Notes under the pieces: model-generated
Seen by the model: only the letters and a program-made list of their open reading frames with translations
The model's database searches: none
What the model was told of the DNA's origin: nothing
Position numbers and translations under genes: made by a program
Shown: positions 55,595 to 64,000 of the stretch, one piece after another
Layout: each line of letters opens with the position of its first letter
Position numbering within the stretch: the stretch's first letter is position 1
From: Diabrotica undecimpunctata
Taxonomy: Eukaryota; Arthropoda; Insecta; Coleoptera; Chrysomelidae
Assembly (NCBI RefSeq): GCF_040954645.1
Contig: NC_092805.1
Location: 22,594,741-22,658,740 of the forward strand
Length of the DNA stretch: 64,000 nucleotides
Reading direction: 5' to 3'

Positions 55595-55744
55595 AGTTGC
55601 AGATGTGTTCCCGTGGCAGCTGTTAATTTTAACAATTCTGTAGTAGCTAGAAGTTATAGCAAACATGCAAAACACACACACGCAGAAAGGAAATATCAGT
55701 CAGACTCAGAATCAGACAGTGATCTGGAATGGATTGGACACAGA
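55595..55744 (+). CDS. Gene 2, exon 2 (candidate)
   Basis: 150 bases between a strong acceptor (T-rich tract, CAG at 55592-55594) and a GTAAGT donor (55745), open in phase 0 at both ends. It reads SCRCVPVAAVNFNNSVVARS, YSKHAKHTHAERKYQ, then an acidic SDSESDSDLEW and IGHR. The ARSYS segment resembles the cleavage site of a mitochondrial presequence (R-x-Y-S), which agrees with the basic exon at 20365. I know of no family that fits, so identity and function are open. The case rests on splice sites, phase and composition. The next exon was not found in the remaining 8 kb. Confidence 0.6.
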
Positions 55745-55889
55745 GTAAGTAAGATAAACTGGACATTCATAATGTATTGTGTATTATGGGGAGTTGACAC
55801 TTAAAATGTATTTTATTACATTATTCATACGGCTCTCGCTACCATTAAAAGAGGAGTATTCACTCATCCCAAGTATCTACAGTATCAAA

Positions 55890-56262
55890 CAGATTAAGCT
55901 GTGGGGGACTATTCCGAGTTATAGCCTACGTGACCCGGTATGCTGGAGTAACTCACAACACCTTTAGTACTTACAGTAAAATTTCGATTAACCATCACTC
56001 TTTTGTGAACCGGCAGTGCTGTCAAAGCAAAACAAAAATTTATAACCCCTAAACTTATGTTCCATAATAATGGCAAATGTCTTTGAAACGAAGAAAAACA
56101 ATGGTAAACAGATCAGTTATTCGTAAGCTTAAGGAATAGTTTAAATCCAAAGTTATTTAGTTGATAGTTTACGCAAAAGCTGCCGGCAATCAGAGGTTAA
56201 CCCTTCTACTGATTATAAAATCACAACAACCCCTTTCATTGAAAAGTTTAAAGATCGGTGTT
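55890..56262. repeat. Insertion in the left arm, pogo-like end
   Basis: Sequence absent from the right arm. It contains CAGTAAAATTTCGATTAACC near 55974-55995, reminiscent of pogo/Tigger termini, but a matching second end is not evident. Confidence 0.3.
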
Positions 56263-56404
56263 TTACCTACTGAGTATTATGTTCAAAGAGCGGTTGGATG
56301 GATCAAACTATTTTTTGGGGTTGGTTTCACACACGTTTGTGCCTCAAGTTAGAGCATCTTTGCTGATAATTTAATTAACAATACAAGGAGCTGATGTGCC
56401 TTTT

Positions 56405-56590
56405 CTAGGCCTGGAAGCTTAAGCAAAAGAAGGAAATTCTTGAAATGAACAAGAAAAACATTAAATTGGCAACAGGATTTCTTCCTGGATACAGCCATCT
56501 GAGTTATTACCTTATTGAGAAACTAGACGGCAGGAACTGTCGTTTCTGAAAAAAGAAACTGTAAAAGATATACTGTGTGATTGGGGGGGG
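56405..56590 (+). pseudogene. LINE RNase H C-terminal scrap
   Basis: Plus strand NKKNIKLATGFLPGYSHLSY then YLIEKLDGRNCRF matches the LTGHxxLxxHL...CRxC region that ends RNase H-bearing LINEs (compare 49235-49537). Short and isolated, followed by a G-run at 56583-56596. Confidence 0.55.
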
Positions 56591-56599
56591 GGGGGGTTA

Positions 56600-59165
56600 C
56601 ACATTAAATTATTATAGCTTACATACGCAGGGGCAGAAGTCCCTATTATGCCCAAAACCAAAGAAATTACATTAGTAAATTACAAAATTACAAAATAACA
56701 ATTTTTGGTTTAAAAGAAAAACAATATTTTAAATATAATATAAAGCGGTCAAGTCTGTTGTTAAACACGTTAGTAGAGGGAGTAAAGACAATTTCATCAC
56801 TAAGGTTATTCCAGCTCTCAAAAACTCTATTTGGTAGAAAGTTCTGTCTTGATCTTGTAGAAAAATTTTCTTTTTTAAGTTTAAACTGATGACCTCTGAG
56901 GCGTTCATCTTGACTGATGGTAAACATTTTATCAGACTCCACGTTGTCGGCGAAGTTCAAATAAGTTAGGTTAGCTTTACTAAGGCTGTCTGCATAAGAA
57001 GGTCTTCTCGGTCCCAAAGGAATTCCAGTGGCTTTTTTTGAATGTTTCCCAACAAAGTTTTGTCTCGAGCCAAATCAGGATACGACGTTGGTCCAGCGTC
57101 TTCAAGAATGGGTCTTACGTAAAGAGTGTAAAGTTTACAGAAGGACTACATTGAAACGAATTAGATTTAGTCTGGAGTTTACACTTCGCACGTTTACAAA
57201 TGGGCGGACCAAGTTAGGCTGCTGTTTACGATAACACCAAGGTCGTTGTACGAGAATACAGAATCTAATGGTTGCCCATTAACAAAGTACAGCACAAATG
57301 GGTTATTTTTACCAATTCAAAGCACTACACATCTTTCCGCATTTAAGGGTAGTAGCCACTGGGAACACCAAGTTTAAATATAGAGTCCAAGTCCACTTGA
57401 AGGGTTAGCTGGTTTGTGATTCGATTGGCATATATTTTTGTGTCATAGGCATAGAACGATATTTTAGTTAAAACATAATAAGGAACATCGCTGGTATAAA
57501 TAGTAAAAAGCAGAGGTTTAAGGACAGAGCCCTGAGGCACTCCACTTTCCACTAACCTGTCTTGTGAGAATAATTCGCCAACTCTAATTCTGCAATGTCG
57601 ATCTGTCAAGAAACATCTATCCAACGAAGTAAAGTACCGCGAACGCCGAAATGTTCTAGCTTATATAGAAGTCTGCGCTTAGGAACACGGTTAAAGGCTT
57701 TAGAGAAATCTAGATAAACAACGTCGACCGGCTGCGAACTGTTAAGCGATGACGTCCAGTCGTTAACACAATGTAGGAAATTGGTTAAAGTAGAGCGACC
57801 AAAGACAAATCCATGTTGTGTTGGAATAACATGCTCCTGGAGAAGAAATTTGGTGATCTCGGAAATAATGGCTTCCCTGACTTTGCCAACTACTGGCAGC
57901 AAGCTGATAGGACGATAATTGTTGGGATCGAGTTTGTTGCCTTTTTTAAAAATAGGGGCGACGGATGCTAATTTCCAACTAGGGGGTAAGGAATTCTGGA
58001 TGAAAGAAGTTTGCATAATTAACGTCAAGGGTATTGCAGCGTGTCTGCGCATCTTTTTAACAGTTTGGTGTTAAACCATCTAAACCAAGTGAAGCGGCTG
58101 TGCGAAACTTAATTAAGTGTTGTTTGAAATGATCCACTATGAATTCTACTTGTAGATAGCTATCATTCAATTCTTTAGTAAAAACCGTGAAACTGTTAAA
58201 GAGAGAGTTTCGGAAGACTCTTTGTCAGAAGAGCATAAAGTCTGGTTGGGTTTTTGAAATAGAGGAATGGAAACTTTAGACATCAAGGAGGATCGTATCT
58301 ATTTGTAGACTTTTTTAATGTTACCACTTAATAATACTTGTTAATTATGTTTGTAAGTTATTTCAAAATCTGCGGTGCTTTTGGAAATCACTGAAAAGCT
58401 CTGTATGTTCCGCTACAGATGTCGTTTGTGATTAATTTGTTTTATTGCTGTTCGATTCATCCAGGGTTTAAAGTTGTTTTTATAAATCTTACGGAAGGCG
58501 GTGTTTGTTGAAATTGTATTGTGGACGGTATCGAGAAATGCAGTCCACATTAATGAGGGGTCGTTTAAGTCTGCAAAAATTAAATGCCCGTCGATTTGAG
58601 AGACTTCAGTGTCAACTTGAGAAAATTTGGTAGTAGAATATGTTACAATATAATTTTTGCGGGGTAGTATTTGATTGAACTAGATATGAGCCGTAGTAAC
58701 TGCATGATCTGACTTTTCAATAGAAGAATTGACTTCGAGAGATGAAATCTGATGTTCGTCGTTAATAAGCACTAGATCTAAAGTAAAAGGTTGGTTATTA
58801 ATTCTTAATCTAGCAGGTTTTGTGATGTGTTGTAAGAGAATCGAATTTACTACAAAGCTTTTACAAATTATGAGCGTTTTTGGCGTTAGATAATGAAGTT
58901 ATTGGCCAGGTGATCTCTGGGAAATCAAAATCTCCAGTAATGATAAGATTATCGAGAGATGAGAGTTCTTCAAGTTTTGTAAAGAAAACATTATCGTGTG
59001 TATACATACTAAATTAAGGCAAAAAGGATTTTTAGTAACAGATAAGTGAATTGCATCTATTCCAGGAATATCTAATAGCTTAATGTTAATTTTGAAAGTT
59101 GTAATAATAATATTAGATAAATAAATGCATACACCGCCACCCACACGATTTTCTTTCTCTTCTCA
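56600..59165 (-). pseudogene. CR1-like LINE, endonuclease to 3' end
   Basis: Minus strand, from 59165 downward. Endonuclease part: VGGGVCIYLSNIIITTFKIN and, in another frame, IITGDFDFPEITW. RT part one (58052-57606): FKKGNKLDPNNYRPISLLP and VDVVYLDFSKAFNRVP. RT part two (57624-57343): ESGVPQGSVLKPLLFTIY and SFYAYDTKIYA, where YADD has become YAYD. C-terminal part (57017-56688): GPRRPSYADSLSKANLTYLN, then RGHQFKLKKENFSTRSRQNF and FESWNNLSDE. Overall about 2.5 kb in the correct order with several shifts; the mutated YADD shows it is inactive. The 3' end is a TTACAAAATTACAAAATAAC-like repeat. Confidence 0.88.
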
Positions 59166-60165
59166 GTAGTATTAGCATTCTAGAGTTTAATTAGATACGG
59201 GTAATAGACAAAAGATATTACTTCTTAAGATATTCTATACTTAGACTTGGCACATAAAATGGACGACTTGCAATATAAAATATGTGATTTAATTTGGATA
59301 CACGTGGATAGGGCAGAATATTTGTTTATATATGGAGAAAAGTAAGAGTTAAACAAGTTATAGGCTTCGGTTTTTTTACTACTACTGTAACCGTTTCAAT
59401 AAAATCCGATGTAATAAGAGCGGTAATAAAATTATGTTGTTCCCAAACTTCTCTCGTAGCGTTAGCTATTCTTCTTATGACGTCATACCTAACTTGGGCG
59501 TAGGTTACTACTCTGTAGAAATCTGTGTTATCAAGTGTGTACAGATGTACGAGACCAGTAACCAGTTCATCAGGTTTTTCCGATGGCTCTCACCAGAAGA
59601 TCCACTTTTGATCTTGAGGTTTCCAAGAAGTACAAGAAGTGATCTGCAATGACTAGAGGATTGTAAGAAATGGTCGCTTATCACTAGATTTCTTCTTATT
59701 TTCGAAAGATATTGACGTCAATCCCTAAAAGGTATCTGAACAAGTTCAAGAAGCTGCCAACAATGACCGGAAGGTTGAATATGGGACAATGACCAACGTG
59801 TATAGTGCGTGCATTTCCACGAAAATATACATTGTGTCTTAAAGGAGTGATGGCCAATGACTAGAAGGTGAGTAAACAAGAACAAGAAGTGATGGTCAAT
59901 AACCAGAGAGATTGGTAGAGTATCACACTTTGTATGTTGAGTGCAGAACATATCGCTTATAGCTTAATTTCTTCTTTTTTTCATAATATTTGTAATTGAG
60001 AAACTTGTTAGTGAGTTAAAAAATACATTAGTTGTGTATAAAAAAACTTTTTAACCTTGTCAAATTTTGTTCAGACACAAAACTGTGTGATTGGTTGAGA
60101 AACCAATCACAAAAATAATAGTAACGCATCCAACCCCTCTTTTGAACATAATATTTGGCAGGTAA
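59166..60165. other. Unassigned, with degenerate 110-bp minisatellite
   Basis: Between about 59628 and 59915 a motif near CAAGAAGTGATGGTCAATGA followed by AGAAGGTTG recurs at about 59629, 59741, 59849 and 59879 with variation. The frame 59434-59652 shows no family resemblance. Confidence 0.45.
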
Positions 60166-60318
60166 AATATTGGGGTAGATATCTTGGATGAGTGAACTCT
60201 TTCTTTAGTGGTAGCGAAGGTCGTATGGTTTAAATATGAATATTATATTAAACTACAAGATACAACAATAAAAAGCTCCAAAACTATATTAAGTACTAAC
60301 CCCTTATAATACACAATA

Positions 60319-60862
60319 CTTTTTGGGTTTACTATTTTTTAACTTTGTCAGTTCAATTTTAACGGTTCCTCGTGACGTTTGCAATATTATTTTTGTTTTA
60401 TGGTTAACCATTAATATTATATCCTATACTATCGTGCAAAACCAATTTTTAAATAAGTTGCTGCACTTTACATTGACCTACAATTAATAATTGGCGATAT
60501 GAACACGATCGGACGTCTGGTGTTAATATTGTACATGTGAAAACAGTTAGGAAGTAATTGGATACTGACATATAAACTACTTTTTATACATTTTATATTG
60601 CGAAAGCACCGGATCAGAGATCAGTGAGAAAGGCAGTGTGAGGAATATGTGCAAAAACAAATTAAGAAATTCTCGATAGATAGATAGATAGAAATAATGT
60701 TATGATTTACTGGGGATTCATAAAAGAGTTACATATTTACAGATTTATTTGGAAATCATTTCTTTTTCTGTTTCACTAGCATTTTAGTAATTATGAAAGA
60801 TTGAAATAGTATTTTCATTTGACATTTCACATTGAAGGATAACCTCATTGCAGTGCAGCGAG

Positions 60863-60865
<3 letters not shown>
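60319..60865. other. AT-rich spacer
   Basis: Nothing recognised apart from a short GATA run near 60677-60692. Confidence 0.4.

Positions 60866-60927
<62 letters not shown>
60866..60927. repeat. (TA)n microsatellite
   Basis: About 31 TA copies. It lies against the 3' end of the decayed gene family that follows. Confidence 0.97.
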
Positions 60928-60931
<4 letters not shown>

Positions 60932-60944
60932 GTATAAAAGCGTG

Positions 60945-62480
60945 TAAATGCCAGGATCCAGGACTTTTGGGAACTTTTTGCACCTCACCTTTTCAGTCAA
61001 ATACTGTTTAATCTTCTCCCATCTTCAGCACGGTAGAACAACTTTTAATAAAATTAATATACATTTCTGGATCAATTATGGTGGCACATTTTTTAACTTT
61101 TCTTTCTATTTGAGCAAATACTCGAACGAGGGGAAGGAAAGAATGGCCGACTACGGGATATACGAGTTCTATACACTTTATATGAAGTGGAGCACAGCAT
61201 TGTAGCCAGTATTGAGCCATTCTAACCATTGTGATATTATTATTCTGGTCCCCACAACATTCTGGTCCCCACAACCATCATCCACTAAACGCACTTTCTC
61301 TACCCCTTCATCAAAATTAAAGTTTGTCAGTAATAAACAGAGGAAACAATCAAATTTGAACTCCTCTGGTGATCATTATTTGCCCATATAAACGATTTTA
61401 CTGATTCAGGATTAAGTGGGGACTTAAAATTTCCAGTTACAACTGTAAAATTGTACAAATTTATTTGCATACTAAAAAAACAGACCTGGTCTGGAATATT
61501 TGGTAGTGGTAGATTCTTTTGGTAATCAAAGGAAAATATTGCTACTGTACGATTGTCTTCTCTTAATAACTCATAAAACACTTTACTTATACGCAGTTGT
61601 GTACGCGCTGTTCTGTTCTATCCTTATTTTTTCCTGTGGGTTTGTAATTTTTTTCATTTTTTCTGAAAATTGGAGACATTGTGAACATACATCAACTTTT
61701 GGTGATCCAAAACCAATGTATTGTCGTACAAACATATTTCTGAAGAAGCACTGTCTTACTTTTAGATGTTCCTTCGTTGTATACATCTTCCACAGTTTCG
61801 ATATATTTAGTTCACAAGGCAAATATCATCTAACAACTGTTTTATTTCTGGCATAATGAGTTTCGTAGCAAGTCATAGATTCAGTGAAATGTGTTATAGC
61901 TTGCTTTTTACAAATTAACTTTTGTCAAGTTCTGTCACCTCCTCTTCTTTCTGCTGGCAAAACTCCTGTTTTATGATACTCCTTTAATATCCTTTCAATT
62001 CTGTTTTTTTCAATACTCAGTATCGCTACGAATATTTTTTACATACAGGAATTAATCCTCTTAAAGCGTTGATGGTGTACTTTACACTGACTATTTTTGG
62101 TTTGTTTAGAACGTTTTCTTTAATTTTCGTACCAGGTCTTTTTGGATTACTTGTTACGCAGTGCTTCAATACAAACATGTCTTGATAGGATTTCGATCGT
62201 TTGCTATAAAAGCTTTCGTTGAATTTTCTGATATCGGTCATTGTCACCGAGGACCATTGATGAACTTTAGTGTTATGAGCGCACCTGGAAAATTCAGGAA
62301 GGCATCGCCAAGAATACCTAAAAAAGTAAAATGATATAATCCGATCAGTTGTTAAACAAAAACTTCAATGTGAACATACCTTTATATTTTTGCTATTTCT
62401 CGTTTCCACTGATCCTTATTTACCAATGGTTTTCGCCCTTTACCAGCTGGACTTGGTTCAATAATAATGTTATTCATGTT
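60945..62480 (-). pseudogene. Repeat-encoded protein family with DVCSxC motif, decayed
   Basis: Minus strand, in order. A short first exon near 62478-62389 (MNNIIIEPSPAGKGRKPLVN) is followed by GTATGT, and an acceptor TTTTACTTTTTTAG lies near 62320. Then WRCLPEFSRCAHNTKVHQWS and SFYSKRSKSYQDMFVLKHCV, a NPKRPGTK block, VKVDVCSQCLQFSEKMK (as PKVDVCSQCLQFSEKMK), FDYQKNLPLPNIPDQ with FSMQINLYNFTVV, a VRMAQYWLQC...HIKCIELVYPVVGHSFLP block and RVFAQIERKVKK. I have met this architecture as a high-copy family in insect genomes, usually annotated uncharacterised; the order of Asp-containing blocks suggests a DDE-type transposase-derived protein, but that is inference. It is broken by stops and shifts, and the first exon reads into a stop before its donor. 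Confidence 0.65.
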
Positions 62481-62819
62481 TACAATGTTTAATTATTGTT
62501 TATTTTCATGAGCACTAATTCATAAGGTATGTTCACCACGTTTGGTCTTAATGTGAGTACAAAGTATGAACGAAATATGAGTTCAATGACAACAGCACAA
62601 ACACGACAGCACGTGACTAAGAAGTCGCATCCGGATTGGTTTAAAGGCAAATCTCTGCCTTTGCACGTAACAAGTGTACACAAATGAACATAAGGTCTTT
62701 TTATGAACATAAGGGTCAGAAAAACGGATTTCTATTAATGTTTATATATGGAATCCATATATCTCATTTCATTTAAAAAATGTCAAATGTCTGGTTTTGC
62801 TTTTATATGCTTTATATAT
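62481..62819. other. Spacer
   Basis: No gene recognised; the 5' flank of the family above and the outer flank of the LTR below. Confidence 0.35.
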
Positions 62820-63135
62820 TGTTACACTTGTTTTTTTTATTGGCATAGACTAGGTGTCAATCAGCCAGTTACAACATGAAATTACACTTGTTTAAAATAA
62901 ATTTATTCAAACATCAACTTGTTTACAATACTTTAACACAACGACAACTATAAACTTCAAAATACTATAATACTGTTACACTTCTTGTGTTTATGTACAT
63001 TTTTTGACATTCCAGACATTACTAGACATTTCGGGATTTTTAGATAACATATCGATCATTCTATTCCTTAATACTACTTATTTTTCGTCAAGGGACTTTT
63101 TCTATATTAATAAATCTCACGAAACCGTCGTAACA
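62820..63135 (-). repeat. LTR of a Ty3/gypsy element (3' LTR)
   Basis: On the minus strand it starts TGTTACGACGG (63135) and ends CAAGTGTAACA (62820), 316 bases with TG...CA ends and an AATAAA signal near its end. It directly follows a purine-rich AAAGGAGGAAGCAG tract, the polypurine tract, and the gypsy integrase end described next. The other LTR is not in the window. Confidence 0.75.
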
Positions 63136-63149
63136 CTGCTTCCTCCTTT

Positions 63150-63420
63150 ATAGTTATTCGCCTAGAATAAATGGTCTATCCGGGACCGATTGAAGCCAAC
63201 AGGGTGGATCAGTTCCACAGTATAGAGCTAATCTCTTGATATGACCTACCTTGGGTTTACTTCTTGATGAAAACAATGCGGTAGATTATATCGTTTATTT
63301 TCTGCAGGACGGTGTACGGGTCTTTTCGTTGAAATTTCGGATTGAAGAGGTTAGACAGGTCGTCGCACGACTATAGAAAAGAAATGGATATTTAATCGCC
63401 AACGTGCAGCTTTGCTCATG
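63150..63420 (-). pseudogene. Ty3/gypsy integrase C-terminal remnant
   Basis: Read in shifted frames: LSNLFNPKFQRKDPYTVLQK, INDIIYRIVFIKK and KPKVGHIKRLALYCGTDPP. This matches the PKLQRxWxGPYxVxxxINDVVYRI...KxKVVHxDRLAPY end of gypsy pol. It leads straight into the purine tract and LTR at 62820-63135. A different family from the element at 28229, older and broken. Confidence 0.75.
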
Positions 63421-63439
63421 CCACCCGAAGAAGCAGAAG

Positions 63440-63760
63440 CTTTTCTCGTCAGTATTTTATAAGTTCAGCGTTGATTGCATTATTTCCCGGGCTTTTGTCG
63501 TTTTTTAGATTTACAATTTTCTTTTTGATTTCTTCTAGTTGTGCAAGGAATAAAATTCTTTCATTTTTTGTTTTTATTACTTAATCTTCAGTCACTATGT
63601 CTTTTTCTTTTAGTATTTCCTCAAAATGATCTTTCCGTCTTACAAACGTCACCATCAGAAATCAGATTCCTATGTTTATCTTTTATGCTAAGCGTTTTAT
63701 TCTGTGTTTTTACTATCCGTTTTTTGTAAACCAAAGCAAGAATATACACGCTGCCTAAAA
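63440..63760 (-). pseudogene. LINE pre-RT remnant
   Basis: The minus strand in one decayed frame reads QLEEIKKKIVNLKNDKSPGN followed by AINAELIKY, the conserved segment before the RT domain (compare NELKNNKRPGENEIATEMIK at 4500-4560). Truncated on both sides. Confidence 0.6.
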
Positions 63761-63784
63761 GGGGAATCCAACTGCAGTTCCCAA

Positions 63785-63975
63785 CAGTGGCAGATCTAGA
63801 CATTTGCCTTTTGGAGAGGGGAACTTCCAATGAAATGAATTAAACAACAATCAAAATAGCGTTGCTAGAATATTTGAATTCGGATATTCAATCAACGGTA
63901 ATAGGTTTTCTTTAATTTTGGACCTTGTTAAGGGGGAGGGAGTAATTATTTTCCCTCTCCGTGTATCCGTCCCTG
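63785..63975. mobile_element. hAT-like MITE, 191 bp (tentative)
   Basis: Starts CAGTGGCAGATCTAGAC and ends GTATCCGTCCCTG, whose inverse is CAGGGACGGATAC; the ends are imperfect inverted repeats that continue with a GAGAGGG block. Flanking GTTCCCAA / ATTCCAAA could be a decayed 8-base duplication. Confidence 0.5.
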
Positions 63976-64000
63976 ATTCCAAAATGATAGGGGAATACCT

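Larger units (their letters stand above)
55774..60318. mobile_element. Inverted-repeat-bounded block, 4.5 kb
   Basis: GTATTGTGTATTATGGGGAG at 55774 faces ACCCCTTATAATACACAATAC-type sequence ending at 60318. Inverse matching continues through the GTAGCGA...CGTATG and GGATGAGTGAA blocks (about 55830-55885 and 60170-60235) and resumes at 56265-56345 against about 60070-60170 (TATTATGTTCAAAGAGCGGT region). The left arm is split by about 380 bases. Inside are an RNase H scrap, a CR1-like LINE and minisatellite DNA, but no transposase. It could be one large non-autonomous element or two unrelated insertions of the same repeat in opposite orientation. Confidence 0.55.

Noticed and set aside
59434..59652. 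Candidate third exon of gene 2 (frame with TGACGTCA nearby)
   Set aside because: No convincing splice sites at either end in the required phase, and no resemblance to a known family.
1..64000. tRNA, rRNA or snRNA genes
   Set aside because: I looked for tRNA B-box-like GGTTCGANNCC and for rRNA-like GC-rich conserved blocks on both strands and saw none; a covariance search would be needed to exclude diverged copies.

Overview
This window looks like nuclear DNA of a large, AT-rich, repeat-laden insect genome. It has long introns with GTAAGT-type donors, no bacterial operons, dense non-LTR retrotransposon debris, Tc1/mariner, MULE, PIF/Harbinger and foldback DNA elements, and a Ty3/gypsy element. 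Order cannot be settled from the sequence; a beetle is my guess, from the mix of repeats. Almost every long open frame is a transposon fragment or lies antisense to one.

Two host genes can be read, and both are hidden because their exons are short. (1) A three-exon gene on the minus strand (start 11532, stop 7417) encodes a 194-residue prenylated Rab acceptor (PRA1/RABAC1 family). All splice phases agree. (2) A plus-strand gene begins with a 34-codon exon (20365-20466) and has a candidate 50-codon second exon at 55595-55744. Together they read as a mitochondrial-type presequence followed by an acidic Ser/Asp stretch. If the join is right, the first intron is 35.1 kb and contains most of the mobile elements here. 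I cannot name this gene. The two genes are divergently arranged, with 8.8 kb between their start codons.

Layout. 1-6446: nested LINEs; LINE A (1981-5925) carries an antisense LINE B and a 107-bp LINE tail, and a LINE D lies at its 3' end, several with perfect target-site duplications. 6447-11532: PRA1 gene with a LINE scrap and an (AT)n tract in intron 2. 12300-18900: degraded LINEs, a DUF4817-type transposase fragment, a Tc1 remnant, an hAT-like MITE and two very short LINE-tail insertions. 20365: exon 1 of gene 2. 22104-24017: MULE-like element with a FLYWCH fragment. 24238-27322: a foldback element containing a second foldback containing a LINE. 27600-33800: a tandem duplication whose first copy was later hit by a Ty3/gypsy element (28229-31204, 5-bp TSD, LTRs differing at 2 of 246 positions) and whose second copy was hit by a PIF/Harbinger derivative. 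34507-35859: an intact 450-codon DDE transposase with unusual catalytic spacing (DD82E). 36775-38099: a complete but dead Tc1 element. 38700-52000: LINE fragments of several clades, two MITE/foldback elements and a 233-bp tandem duplication. 53190-55110: an element with roughly 400-bp inverted repeats and an intron-containing transposase pseudogene. 55595-55744: exon 2. 55774-60318: an inverted-repeat-bounded block containing a CR1-like LINE. 60866-63760: a decayed repeat-encoded gene family, a gypsy 3' end with LTR, and a LINE scrap.

Apart from the two host genes, the DD82E transposase is the only long intact coding sequence. The nesting order and target-site duplications give a readable relative chronology of insertions. 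All family assignments come from motif recognition by eye; no database search was run.
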